From UBA9926 sp038131595 (GTDB taxonomy: Bacteria > Pseudomonadota > Gammaproteobacteria > Pseudomonadales > Azotimanducaceae): a stretch of DNA of 64,000 bases. The notes below the pieces were generated by a model, which was not told the DNA's origin, did not search any database, and saw only the letters and a list, made by a program, of their open reading frames with translations. Location: assembly GCA_038131595.1 (NCBI GenBank), contig JAYPPR010000007.1:36816-100815 (forward strand). The letters are read 5' to 3'. Below, piece after piece: positions 35,809 through 44,858 of the stretch (position 1 is the stretch's first letter; every line of letters starts with the position of its first letter). The translations under genes and the position numbers were made by a program.

Positions 35809-36252
35809 ATGTCCGAGGCATTCAAGCACATCCTGCTCGCTGTGGATCTGACCGAGGAGTCAACTCAAGTCTCAGAAAAGGCTGCTGCGCTCGCCAATGC
35901 ATTTGGCGCTACCATGAGTTGCACGCATGTCGTCGAGCCACTCAGTCTCGCGTACGGGGGCGACGTACCCATGGACCTAACAACCGTTCAGGACCAACTT
36001 CATGACACAGCCAAGATCCAGCTCACGCGACTCGCGGCGACGCTTGATGTTCCATCTGAGCGGTGTCATCTGGTATTCGGGAGACCGGAAACAGAGATCC
36101 ATCTGCTCGCGGAGCAAATTGGGGCAGACCTGATTGTCGTAGGTAGTCACGGGCGCCATGGACTCGCCCTGCTACTGGGCTCTACTTCCACAGGCGTCCT
36201 GCATGGTTCGCCCTGTGACGTGCTCGCAGTCCGTGTAGGGGACGCATCCTGA
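35809..36252 (+). CDS. Universal stress protein UspA family
   Basis: A 147-residue single-domain Usp. It begins MSEAFKHILLAVDLTEES and ends with the ATP-binding motif GSHGRHGLALLLGSTSTGVL and CDVLAVRV. The ATG at 35809 has AGAGGGGGA just upstream, so an in-frame ATG at 35770 is rejected. Usp proteins are cytoplasmic nucleotide-binding stress proteins; the specific role is not predictable. It is directly upstream of the lytic transglycosylase region on the same strand. Confidence 0.93.
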   Translation: MSEAFKHILLAVDLTEESTQVSEKAAALANAFGATMSCTHVVEPLSLAYGGDVPMDLTTVQDQLHDTAKIQLTRLAATLDVPSERCHLVFGRPETEIHLLAEQIGADLIVVGSHGRHGLALLLGSTSTGVLHGSPCDVLAVRVGDAS

Positions 36253-36256
36253 GCAC

Positions 36257-36471
36257 ATGGAGAGTTACCCAGTTTCAACCGCTCATCCGGGCCGACCAAC
36301 TCGCAGAACCCCTTTGCTCCGGCGCTTGTCAGTCCACCCCGCCCTCTACCAATCCCTATTAAGGACCGGACCTGGGTCAACCGCAAAGAAACATGCCCTT
36401 TTTGAGTACCTGTCTGACTATTCCTGCCGACTGATAGCGCTTGGCTTGGTGGTCGCACTCTTCTGCGGGGG
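36257..36471 (+). pseudogene. Out-of-frame signal peptide of the lytic transglycosylase
   Basis: This reading frame contains CRLIALGLVVALFCGG, a convincing signal-peptide core, ending at a run of five G (36467-36471). If one more G were present the frame would continue as PAITKAVA then STDANADRTQR, giving an AxA cleavage site and the mature lytic transglycosylase in the following frame. The true start in this frame is unclear: the ATG at 36257 gives a long, proline- and arginine-rich leader and has no good ribosome binding site. Confidence 0.5.
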
Positions 36472-36489
36472 CCTGCAATCACGAAGGCA

Positions 36490-38490
36490 GTGGCCAGCAC
36501 TGACGCCAATGCCGACCGTACCCAACGCACCGACATTTCACGAGACCATTTGCGCGCGTTGCGGGTTCGGGCCGGTGAGCGAGAAACCTATCTTGTGGCG
36601 CTCCAAGAGGCACGCTCAGGTAAGTCATCCGCTGTCAAAGCGGCGGTGGGTTCACTGGGGTCATACCCCCTGACTCCCTACCTCTTGTATGAAATGTTAA
36701 TCGCTAGGCCGAGGTCCAGCGACCAGGACGTCCTAAGTTTCATTGAAACCTACCCAGAGCTGCCGATCACACCCTTTCTCAGGCGACAGTTCGCCAGTTT
36801 TCGAATGAAGCAACGAGATCAGGATTCATTTTTGAAATTCCATCTCCCCAATGAGGGAGACAGCGAAATGCAATGTTTCCGAGCCAGAGCACTGTGGCAA
36901 ACAGGCAACACGGAGGCAGCCATGGCTGCCACTGAAGCACTTTGGCTAACGGCTCGCTCGCAGCACAGTTCCTGCGATAGCGCCTTTGCCAATTGGCGCA
37001 AGCGCAGCGGCCTCACCCCCCAGCTGACATGGCAACGATTCGAACTCGCAGCGCTTGCCGGTGAGCGCCGGCTCGCCAACTACCTGAAGCGCTTTATGAA
37101 CGCCGAGCAAGAAACGCGCGCAAACCAGTTCATGCGCCTTATTCGCAATCCTAGCCGACTCGCGAAGACGTCCTCGCTGGATCTCATGGATCCCGAATTG
37201 CGCCAGCTAGGCGTTGAGGTCATCAAACGACTGATTCGATCGAACCCGGAAGCAGGGGCTACCGTCCTCGCGAGCTACCAACCTGATCTCACTATTCCGG
37301 CAGCAGACCTAGAGCAGTTACAGTATCAACTTGCACGAACCGTGATCGTTGATGAGCATGATTGGTCACTGCTAGATGCAATACCCGCTCGCGTCAAAAC
37401 CAATGCCGAGCTCCTCGAGATGCGCATTCGCAGATCGCTCCGGGAAAAAGACTGGCAAGCCGCCAATGACGTGATTGCCGAACTTCCAGGCGCGCTCGCA
37501 GACAAACCGGTATGGCGATACTGGCAGGCGAAATTGACCCTTGAGGGATACGCCGACAACGCGACACCGACCATGGCGCGCCAAGCGCTTCAGGACTTAG
37601 CGACCGAGCGCGAGTATTATGGGTACCTCGCGGCTTACTTGCTGGGCAGCGAGCCAAAGCTCAATGACCGCCCACTCGCACGAGAGCAAAGTAGCGTTCT
37701 CAATCTTCGCGCAGCGCCTGCCTCGCGGCGCATTGAGGAGCTGCTAGCCCTTGATCAAATCACTGAAGCGCGACGCGAGTGGTTTACATTAACGCGTGGC
37801 TTTAGCACGACTGAGTTACTCGTCGCCGCCCAACTCGCCAGTGATTGGCAATGGCCTGATATCGCCATCGCGACGATCGCACAGGCGAAATATTGGGATG
37901 ATTTAAGCATTCGCTTTCCCGTCCATTTCAGATATCAGCTCGCACAAGCGGCAAGACGCGAAAGCCTTCCTGAGTCTCTGCTATTCGCGATTGCTCGGCG
38001 AGAAAGCGGCTTTTGGCCCGAAGCCCGGTCACGGGTTGGGGCTGCTGGGTTGATGCAGGTCATGCCAAAAACTGCGGAGTACGTTAATCAGCAGGCGGGA
38101 GAACGACTATCCCTACCCTCGCCACTCGTCATCGATGATCCGGATCACAACATCGCGCTGGGCGCTGCTTATTTCAACGGTCTCATGAACGATCATCAAC
38201 AGAACCGAATTTTGAGCCTCGCTGCGTATAACGCGGGGCCGAGCCGAGTTCAACGATGGGCAAAACGCCGGTTACCCTTAGATGCGTGGGTAGAGTCCAT
38301 TCCCTTTGCTGAGACGAGGGCTTATGTCCAAACCATCTTGATGTATGCCTACGTCTATGGAAAACGCTTCAACGAACCCATCGAGTTTCTGTACGATATT
38401 GACTTTGAAGCCTTTGACCCTATCGCTGAACAATCGTTGCTGGATGAGTTGCGTGGCGAGCTTACACTGGCGGAATCCGCAGCCAATTAA
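36490..38490 (+). CDS. slt: Soluble lytic murein transglycosylase (GH23), signal peptide out of frame
   Basis: A 666-residue frame from a GTG at 36490. It holds the helical superhelix of Slt proteins (SYPLTPYLLYEMLIARP ... ELPITPFLRRQF) and a C-terminal catalytic domain with RRESGFWPEARSRVGAAGLM, where the Glu is the catalytic acid, VMPKTAEYV and LAAYNAGPSRVQRW. Slt cleaves murein glycan in the periplasm to 1,6-anhydro products, so an export signal is expected. None is in this frame; it is found just upstream in another frame. The GTG has no proper ribosome binding site. Function of the catalytic part is clear. Confidence 0.9.
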   Translation: MASTDANADRTQRTDISRDHLRALRVRAGERETYLVALQEARSGKSSAVKAAVGSLGSYPLTPYLLYEMLIARPRSSDQDVLSFIETYPELPITPFLRRQFASFRMKQRDQDSFLKFHLPNEGDSEMQCFRARALWQTGNTEAAMAATEALWLTARSQHSSCDSAFANWRKRSGLTPQLTWQRFELAALAGERRLANYLKRFMNAEQETRANQFMRLIRNPSRLAKTSSLDLMDPELRQLGVEVIKRLIRSNPEAGATVLASYQPDLTIPAADLEQLQYQLARTVIVDEHDWSLLDAIPARVKTNAELLEMRIRRSLREKDWQAANDVIAELPGALADKPVWRYWQAKLTLEGYADNATPTMARQALQDLATEREYYGYLAAYLLGSEPKLNDRPLAREQSSVLNLRAAPASRRIEELLALDQITEARREWFTLTRGFSTTELLVAAQLASDWQWPDIAIATIAQAKYWDDLSIRFPVHFRYQLAQAARRESLPESLLFAIARRESGFWPEARSRVGAAGLMQVMPKTAEYVNQQAGERLSLPSPLVIDDPDHNIALGAAYFNGLMNDHQQNRILSLAAYNAGPSRVQRWAKRRLPLDAWVESIPFAETRAYVQTILMYAYVYGKRFNEPIEFLYDIDFEAFDPIAEQSLLDELRGELTLAESAAN

Positions 38491-38598
38491 TCAATTGCTG
38501 ATGAAGCGAACAAAAATAGTTTAGTCTTCGTTAAGCTCGCTAGCGGGCGAACAACCTGTCTGCCGTAAAACGCTCACCCATCAACTTAGGACATTCAT

Positions 38599-39387
38599 TT
38601 GAGTCATCTTTTTGACATTGGCGCGAACCTGGCTCACGAATCTTTTGACGAGGATTTGGGCGAGGTGATCGACACAGCCGCTGCGGCAGGCGTAACACGA
38701 ATCATGATTACTGGTTCTGATATTGCGAGCACCGAGCGTGCCGCAGCCTTGGCTGCAGAAAGAGAGGGCGTATGGTCCACCTGCGGCGTGCACCCCCATC
38801 ATGCTGAGATCGTCGATCAATCAACGCTCGATCAATTGTCAGTACTGGCAGAGGACGCAAGCGTTCGGGCCTGGGGCGAGATGGGACTCGATTACTTCCG
38901 TGACTTTACGCCACGAGAGGTTCAGCGACACGCGTTTGAAGCTCAGTTGGAACTTGCTGCTGAAAGCGATAAACCGCTTTTTTTACACGAACGAGATGCA
39001 TTCGACGACTTTTACTCGATTCTGGCCAGAGCCAAGGATCGATTCAGTGCTGTGGTCGTTCACTGTTTCACTGGGAACGAACAGGCATTGAGGGCTTACC
39101 TCGATCTCGACTGCTACATTGGCATCACAGGGTGGGTATGCGACGAACGCCGAGGCCAACACCTCTTACCTCTCCTGGATCTTATTCCGGAAAACCGGCT
39201 GCTGATTGAGACGGACGCGCCTTATTTACTGCCACGGAGTCTCAAACCGAAACCGAAAAGTCGTCGGTGTGAACCCAAACACTTGGTCGAGGTATGCCGA
39301 TTTATGAGCAGCGTTTTGGACATCCCAGCAGATACGCTCGCAGATCGAACCTACGCAAACGCCAATCGTTTTTTTGGCCTCAACTGA
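38599..39387 (+). CDS. tatD: TatD family metal-dependent hydrolase / DNase
   Basis: A 262-residue TIM-barrel enzyme. Motifs are FDIGANLAH (the first metal site is HxN-like here as in TatD/YcfH variants), GVHPHHAE, GEMGLDYFRDF, LHERDAFDDF, VHCFTGN and ETDAPYLLPR. The start is a TTG at 38599 with AGGA 7 nt upstream. TatD proteins are magnesium-dependent 3'-5' exonucleases with roles in DNA quality control. The stop and the next gene's ATG overlap by one base (TGATG). Confidence 0.92.
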   Translation: MSHLFDIGANLAHESFDEDLGEVIDTAAAAGVTRIMITGSDIASTERAAALAAEREGVWSTCGVHPHHAEIVDQSTLDQLSVLAEDASVRAWGEMGLDYFRDFTPREVQRHAFEAQLELAAESDKPLFLHERDAFDDFYSILARAKDRFSAVVVHCFTGNEQALRAYLDLDCYIGITGWVCDERRGQHLLPLLDLIPENRLLIETDAPYLLPRSLKPKPKSRRCEPKHLVEVCRFMSSVLDIPADTLADRTYANANRFFGLN

Positions 39388-39635
39388 TGCTCACTCTATA
39401 TAGCACCGAGGGCTGTCATTTGTGCGAGTTAGCTTTTCATTTGCTAACGGAAGACGTGGGCGTGCCAGAGGCACAAATCATGGTGATCGATATCGCCACT
39501 GATGACGAACTGATTGATCAGTTCGGTGTTTATATCCCAGTGCTCGAAAACCCCCTCACAGGCGATCGGCTCTTCTGGCCCTTTAGCGCGACAGACGTTA
39601 CGAGCTACCTAAAAACACAACATTTATCGGGTTAA
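39387..39635 (+). CDS. Glutaredoxin family protein
   Basis: An 82-residue thioredoxin-fold protein. LYSTEGCHLCELAFHLL contains the CxxC redox pair and IPVLENP the cis-proline loop. The ATG at 39387 overlaps the tatD stop, so an upstream extension is not needed. It resembles the short DUF836-type glutaredoxin-like group. The reducing partner is unknown. Confidence 0.88.
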   Translation: MLTLYSTEGCHLCELAFHLLTEDVGVPEAQIMVIDIATDDELIDQFGVYIPVLENPLTGDRLFWPFSATDVTSYLKTQHLSG

Positions 39636-39639
39636 TTTC

Positions 39640-39660
39640 CAGCATTTGTGCTGCGTTTTT
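39640..39660 (+). terminator. Weak intrinsic terminator after the tatD-glutaredoxin unit
   Basis: CAGCA-TTTG-TGCTG followed by CG and five T. The stem is only five pairs, so termination may be partial. Confidence 0.5.
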
Positions 39661-39710
39661 CCCGCTGCTTCCATTAACATTCTGTAACCAAAGTCACTGT
39701 GGTGGTTAGC

Positions 39711-40550
39711 ATGTCGCTTACCCTTTTCGCCAACCAGCTTCATTTCGCCGAGGGGCCAAGATGGCACGATGGCTCGCTCTGGTGCGCTGATATGCACGGG
39801 CAACGAGTGCTTCGCTTTGATCATATGGGCGGAGCAACGAAGATCATTGACGTCCCCCAACACCCATCAGGCATCGGCTGGCTGCCCGACGGCCGCATGC
39901 TCGTCGTCTCCATGGATGACCAACAAATATTGGTGTTTGATGGTGATGCAGTGCGTACCTGGGCAGATTGTTCGCACCTTACATCTTCCTTGTGTAACGA
40001 CATGGTCGTGGACCATCTTGGCCGTGCCTACGTCGGCAACTTTGGCTTCGATTTACACACCGGTCAGTCGCCCGCACCCACAAACTTAATCCTAATCGAT
40101 GAAGAGGGCAGCCCGAGAGAGGTTGCCAATGGTCTGCGCTTTCCGAATGGCATGGTTATCACGCCCGATCAAAAAACGTTGATCGTGGCCGAATCCTTCG
40201 GCGCGCAGCTCACAGCTTTCTCCATTGAGGAAGACGGCTCACTCAGCAACCAGCGAATATGGGCCAAGATTCCCGGATCGTCGCCCGACGGAATTTGCCT
40301 CGATTCTGATGGTGGCATCTGGGTTGCCTCTCCAGCCACCGGCACTTGTTTTAGAGTCAAAGAAGGTGGGCGAATCACTGATGAATTAAAACCAACAGAT
40401 GCGCCCTACGCCTGCATGCTCGGGGGTCCAGAAGGTCGAACGCTCTACATTCTGACATCACCCAGCGCAGTTCCGTCAGTCTGTGCTGAAAACCCAAGGG
40501 GCAGCATTGTCTCCGTTGACGTCTCCTTTAAAGGCGCAGGCCTGCCATGA
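39711..40550 (+). CDS. SMP-30/gluconolactonase-like beta-propeller protein
   Basis: A 279-residue protein starting at the ATG at 39711. FAEGPRWHDGSLWCADMHG opens the SMP-30 domain and carries the metal-binding glutamate. NDMVVDHLGRAYVGNFGFD supplies the Asn and later GSSPDGICLDSDGGIWVA the catalytic Asp. These enzymes hydrolyse sugar-acid lactones or related esters; the substrate is not fixed by sequence. It overlaps the next gene (ATGA), a D-Ala-D-Ala ligase-type ATP-grasp protein, so the two are co-translated. Confidence 0.88.
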   Translation: MSLTLFANQLHFAEGPRWHDGSLWCADMHGQRVLRFDHMGGATKIIDVPQHPSGIGWLPDGRMLVVSMDDQQILVFDGDAVRTWADCSHLTSSLCNDMVVDHLGRAYVGNFGFDLHTGQSPAPTNLILIDEEGSPREVANGLRFPNGMVITPDQKTLIVAESFGAQLTAFSIEEDGSLSNQRIWAKIPGSSPDGICLDSDGGIWVASPATGTCFRVKEGGRITDELKPTDAPYACMLGGPEGRTLYILTSPSAVPSVCAENPRGSIVSVDVSFKGAGLP

Positions 40551-41524
40551 GGGAGCCCGGCTCCGCGACGCGTGTCGCTATGCTAAGCGGCGGACCCTCG
40601 GCTGAGCGAGGCGTTTCCCGCGTTAGCGCAGACGCGGTCAAAGCAGCGCTGGCCAACGAAGCAGACCTAGAACTCCACGATCTCGAGCTAGATGAAAACG
40701 TGGTGCAAGCACTCCTGGCGATCAACCCTGACGTTGTATTACCAATCCTTCACGGCCCGCCTGGAGAAGACGGAACCCTCCAGGGATTGCTCGAACTGAT
40801 GCAACTGCCGTACGTGGGGTCCGGCGTAGGCGCGAGTGCACTCGCGATGGACAAACTCGCATCAAAAGGCGTGTTTAATGCGGTAGGCTTGCCCACTGCC
40901 GACTTTAGCTCGATCCATCGCCGGGTAGATGAAGCCAACTTGTCGAGCAAGCTCGACCAGATTGTCCAATCTCTTGGAGAGCGCCTAGTCATTAAGCCAA
41001 CCCACCAAGGCAGCGCCCTTGGCGTGACTAGAATCAGCGAGGCGGCGGCACTCACCCCAGCCGTGCAAGCCGCACTAATGTACGGCGACACACTACTCAT
41101 CGAGCAGTGGATAGAGGGAAGAGAGATGACGGTCGGCGTGCTCGATACGCACGGAACTTGCGAGGCCTTCCCGGTCATCGAAATTCAAACACCCGAGGCG
41201 TCCTGGTACGACTTTAATCATCGTTACACTGAGGGCGCGTCAAGTCACCTCATGCCAGCACCAATTAGCGACGCCCTAACAGCGCAACTGCAAAGCGCAG
41301 CGATCAAAGCCCATCAAGCGCTGGGCTGCCGTGATCTATCTCGAACAGACTTTATTGTTTCAGAGGATTCCTTTGTCGTGCTGGAGGTCAACACGATGCC
41401 AGGAATGACGCCTACGAGCCTTTATCCCGAGGGCGCCATGGGCGCTGGAGTGCCGTTTACGAGCTTGCTGCGGCGCCTGATGGACGCCGCCTTAAATCGG
41501 CCGCCTAACGGCCCATCGGCCTAA
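40547..41524 (+). CDS. D-alanine--D-alanine ligase family protein
   Basis: A 325-residue ATP-grasp enzyme. Motifs are MLSGGPSAERGVSRVS, HGPPGEDGTLQGLLE, GSGVGASALAMDK, the ATP lysine region LVIKPTHQGSALGVT, and RTDFIV ... EVNTMPGMTPTSLYP for metal and the second D-Ala. It ligates D-alanine for cell-wall synthesis in the typical case. It is not in a division/murein cluster, and HGPPGEDG and the YTEGASSHLMP segment differ from housekeeping DdlB, so a second paralogue or altered specificity is possible. It is coupled to the lactonase gene upstream. Confidence 0.85.
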   Translation: MREPGSATRVAMLSGGPSAERGVSRVSADAVKAALANEADLELHDLELDENVVQALLAINPDVVLPILHGPPGEDGTLQGLLELMQLPYVGSGVGASALAMDKLASKGVFNAVGLPTADFSSIHRRVDEANLSSKLDQIVQSLGERLVIKPTHQGSALGVTRISEAAALTPAVQAALMYGDTLLIEQWIEGREMTVGVLDTHGTCEAFPVIEIQTPEASWYDFNHRYTEGASSHLMPAPISDALTAQLQSAAIKAHQALGCRDLSRTDFIVSEDSFVVLEVNTMPGMTPTSLYPEGAMGAGVPFTSLLRRLMDAALNRPPNGPSA

Positions 41525-41530
41525 CCTCAA

Positions 41531-42817
41531 TCAGAGGTCGTATCCGCGCTCGTTGTGCTGGGTGAGATCTAGCCCTTCTGTCTCTTCGTCGGTCGACACT
41601 CTCAGTCCTAGCAGGACGTCCACCAGTTTTAAGAGCACAAAGCTCGCGATCGCTGCATAAAGACCTGTCGCTACGACACCAATGACCTGCACATAGAGCT
41701 GCTCGCCTATGCTCACACCACCTAACCCCTGCCCAGAGAAGACGCCCAACGCATCGCTGGCGAAGACAGCTGCGAGCAGCGTGCCTAACAGGCCCCCAAC
41801 GCCGTGGACAGGGAATACATCGAGCGAATCATCGATTTTCAACTTTTGCTTCAAGAACACCGTCGCGTTGTAGCAGACAAACCCAGCAGAAATACCAATC
41901 ACTAACGCACCACCAGGGCCAACAAATCCGGAGGCCGGAGTAATGGTGCCAAGGCCTGCGACCATTCCGGTCACGGCGCCGAGGGCACTCGGCCGACCGA
42001 ACTTGCTCCACTCGCAAACCACCCACGTCAGTGCTCCGGCAGACGCTGAGATATGCGTGACCAGCATCGCCATGCCGGCATCGCCATTGGCCGCAAGCGC
42101 ACTACCCGCGTTAAATCCAAACCAACCGACCCAGAGCAACCCAGCGCCAGTGATCGTCATGGTCATGTTGTGCGGCGGCATGGGTTGTGATGGGAATCCC
42201 TGTCTTGGTCCCATAACAATGGCTGCCACTAGCGCTGCGACCCCTGCTGTGATGTGCACCACCGTCCCACCAGCGAAATCAAGCAGGCCCATCTCGCCGA
42301 GCCAACCGCCGCCCCATACCCAGTGGGTGATCGGCGCGTAAACCACCAACAGCCACAGCGCCGAGAAGGTCAACATCGAGGAAAACCGCATTCGCTCGGC
42401 GAAACCGCCCACAATGAGTGCTGGCGTGATGATGGCGAATGTCATTTGAAACATGACGAAAACGGACTCTGGGATATCCCCTGACATCGAACCTTCAGTG
42501 ACTCCAGCCAGCAGGATCTGATCAAACCCGCCAAGCAGTGGACCACCCTCCGAGAATGCCAAGGAATAACCGATGATCACCCATAACAGCGACACCATGC
42601 AGGTGATCGCAAAACACTGCATCAGTACGGACAGAATGTTTTTGACCCGAACCAGTCCACCGTAAAAAAGTGAGAGGCCTGGAATGGTCATCATCAGGAC
42701 AAGCGCCGTTGAGGTTAGAATCCAGGCTGTGTTCGCACCGCTCAAGCCATCGTCCGCCAATGCATTTTGGCTCAGTAACAGGCCCAGCATGGGCAAAACA
42801 GTTTTCGCAAATTTCAT
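41531..42817 (-). CDS. amtB: Ammonium transporter Amt
   Basis: A 428-residue channel with a cleavable signal (TVLPMLGLLLSQNALA) and eleven helices. LSLFYGGLVRVKN, FAERMRFSS, WLGEMGLLDFAGGTVVHITAG and FPVHGVGGLLGTLL are hallmark segments; the last two carry the twin histidines of the pore. It imports ammonium. No glnK lies next to it, which is less common for amtB. Convergent with the ligase gene, 6 bp apart. Confidence 0.95.
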   Translation of the reverse strand: MKFAKTVLPMLGLLLSQNALADDGLSGANTAWILTSTALVLMMTIPGLSLFYGGLVRVKNILSVLMQCFAITCMVSLLWVIIGYSLAFSEGGPLLGGFDQILLAGVTEGSMSGDIPESVFVMFQMTFAIITPALIVGGFAERMRFSSMLTFSALWLLVVYAPITHWVWGGGWLGEMGLLDFAGGTVVHITAGVAALVAAIVMGPRQGFPSQPMPPHNMTMTITGAGLLWVGWFGFNAGSALAANGDAGMAMLVTHISASAGALTWVVCEWSKFGRPSALGAVTGMVAGLGTITPASGFVGPGGALVIGISAGFVCYNATVFLKQKLKIDDSLDVFPVHGVGGLLGTLLAAVFASDALGVFSGQGLGGVSIGEQLYVQVIGVVATGLYAAIASFVLLKLVDVLLGLRVSTDEETEGLDLTQHNERGYDL

Positions 42818-43879
42818 AGCGTTGTCCTAATCATGAATCAGTTTGTGCGAGCAATAAGTGCAAACTCGATGTTTGATCTCTTGTATTCACTCATCGCTTG
42901 CCCGGCCTAGTCTAGCTGCCAGCCAATCAGCATGCCAATGCCCTTTGCGACGAGGAGCCATCGACTAGCATCGTGCTCAAGTTGCCTGGCTGGCGAGCGT
43001 TTCACCTACTTGGATCCAGATCCTCGACCATCCATCGAAACATGAGCCGCTAACCCAGAAAATGGATTCACAGCTACCGATCCACTTACCCATTCACTTA
43101 CCCATCCACTTCCTCATTAACGGAGTTATCGCTTTTGCAGTCCGTCCGGCATGTACGGAGTCATGATGTCACTCGTCCATCGAGCGAAGGGCGGGTTAGC
43201 CGGACAACTTGAGGACCCTTAAGGACAGCGCAGTGCTATGCGCGGCGACTTTGACAGAACGCAACCGTCGGGCAGCGTATCAAGCGGCGATGACCTGCGC
43301 TGTTAACCCGGTGCGTCACGTAAAGCTTTCACAGACTTAGAAGATACTCGCAACCACTGATCATGGACTGGGTACGCCAACAGACATTCACTGAACCCAA
43401 AACCCGATAGCCGAGCCCGAGGACAGATGCTATGACCAGACCCTACTACTTGGAACTATTGGTAAAATACCGTTGTCAGACTGCGAGTAAACGCATAGAA
43501 GATCTGGGGCTCCAAGCCACTAACGCGCTACAATCCGCGGCGCTTGGGCAGATGACGGAGGATCGAGTCAAGCGTGACCGTTCGATGAGCGGAGATGAGC
43601 GGAAAGGAAAACGACTTCACATTGGATCGCGCCTATCGCGCAAACAAGAGGGCCTCGTATTCTCGGCCTTCGAGCGCGTTCGGACTCGACCTAATAGAAG
43701 CCAGACTCAATGACACTCAACATCCGCAAGCAAGTACTAATTACGCCAATGCACCGCACCAAAGGGCCCCAAGCCCCAGCCGTTGGCCAATGACTCACTA
43801 TCGCCTGACCCAAGGAGTGAGGAGGAGTGAAACCAACGCGGATTAGCGGCGCGGGCAAACCGATGAATAGGAACACGAT
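42818..43879. other. About 1 kb without a supported gene, upstream of amtB and the moxR operon
   Basis: Two plus-strand frames, 43432-43713 and 43595-43846, overlap each other and have Arg/Ser-rich, family-less sequence; the first has GAGG 9 nt before its ATG, so it cannot be fully excluded. A short 12-bp repeat is listed separately. An amtB promoter should lie near 42820-42900 on the minus strand, but no good match was found. Confidence 0.4.
43083..43113. repeat. 12-bp short tandem repeat
   Basis: CACTTACCCATT (43083-43094) and CACTTACCCATC (43095-43106) followed by a partial CACTTCC. Small and non-coding. Confidence 0.8.
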
Positions 43880-44851
43880 ATGACCGACGAATTAAACGAT
43901 ATTCAATCTCTGAGGGAATACCTCCGCGATCGCATCATTGGTCAACATCACCTCGTTGACCGACTATTGATCGCGCTACTGGCTGACGGTCACCTCCTCG
44001 TGGAGGGCGCCCCGGGCCTAGCTAAGACCAAAGCGATTAAAACGTTGGCTGATGGCATCGAGGGCGAGTTCCAGCGGATTCAATTCACCCCTGACCTGCT
44101 GCCTTCTGACATTACCGGAACCGACATCTATCGAGCGCAATCCGGCGAGTTTCAATTCCAAGCGGGCCCAATCTTTAGCAATCTAGTGCTCGCGGACGAG
44201 ATCAATCGCGCGCCTGCCAAAGTCCAAAGCGCGCTGCTTGAGGCCATGGCTGAGCGGCAGATCAGCGTAGGCAACGAGACTCGGGCGCTACCTGAGCTGT
44301 TTCTGGTCATGGCCACTCAAAACCCGATTGAACAGGAAGGGACTTACCCACTGCCCGAAGCGCAGTTGGACCGTTTTCTGCTCCACGTTGTGGTCGACTA
44401 CCCCGATGCCGACGCTGAGCATCAGATTCTTCAACTGGTTCGCAATGAGCAGCGAGAGAAATCGACCGGGTCAGCGGAGCCTTCGCGTCATATCAGTCAA
44501 TCTACGCTCTTTGAGGCGAGATCAGCGATGCTAAAACTGCACATGGAACCGGTTGTCGAGCAGTACATGGTCGATCTGGTTGTTATGAGCCGCCAGCCCT
44601 CTGACATCGATGATGAACTCGCATCTTGGATTAGTTTTGGCGCGTCACCACGAGGAACGATTGCGCTCGATCTCGCGGCACGTGGGCATGCTTTCCTTGC
44701 TGGAAAGGACTTCGTCAGTCCCGATGATGTCCAAGCCGTTGCCCATGATGTGTTAAGACACCGTTTGATCTTGAGTTTTGAAGCCGAAGCTCAAGGTGTC
44801 TCAACCAATCAGGCAGTTAGCAGACTGATCGAACGGGTAGCAACCATTTAG
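43880..44851 (+). CDS. MoxR-type AAA+ ATPase
   Basis: A 323-residue chaperone-like ATPase. Walker A is EGAPGLAKTKAIK, Walker B lies in NLVLADEINRAPAKVQ, and ATQNPIEQEGTYPLPEAQLDRF is the MoxR sensor region. Such ATPases act with von Willebrand factor A proteins, which follow here. First gene of a six-gene run on the plus strand (MoxR, DUF58, DUF4381, two VWA proteins, BatD) that matches the aerotolerance-type operons of many Gram-negatives; in these its target complex is still poorly defined. Confidence 0.94.
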   Translation: MTDELNDIQSLREYLRDRIIGQHHLVDRLLIALLADGHLLVEGAPGLAKTKAIKTLADGIEGEFQRIQFTPDLLPSDITGTDIYRAQSGEFQFQAGPIFSNLVLADEINRAPAKVQSALLEAMAERQISVGNETRALPELFLVMATQNPIEQEGTYPLPEAQLDRFLLHVVVDYPDADAEHQILQLVRNEQREKSTGSAEPSRHISQSTLFEARSAMLKLHMEPVVEQYMVDLVVMSRQPSDIDDELASWISFGASPRGTIALDLAARGHAFLAGKDFVSPDDVQAVAHDVLRHRLILSFEAEAQGVSTNQAVSRLIERVATI

Positions 44852-44858
44852 TCTCAAG

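Noticed and set aside
42818..42900. Sigma-54 promoter for amtB (TTGCAC...TTGCT on the minus strand)
   Set aside because: The two elements are only 3 bp apart instead of 5, so the -24/-12 geometry is wrong.
43432..43846. Two overlapping small frames upstream of moxR
   Set aside because: Arg/Ser-rich, mutually overlapping and without family resemblance; treated as non-coding despite a GAGG before the first.
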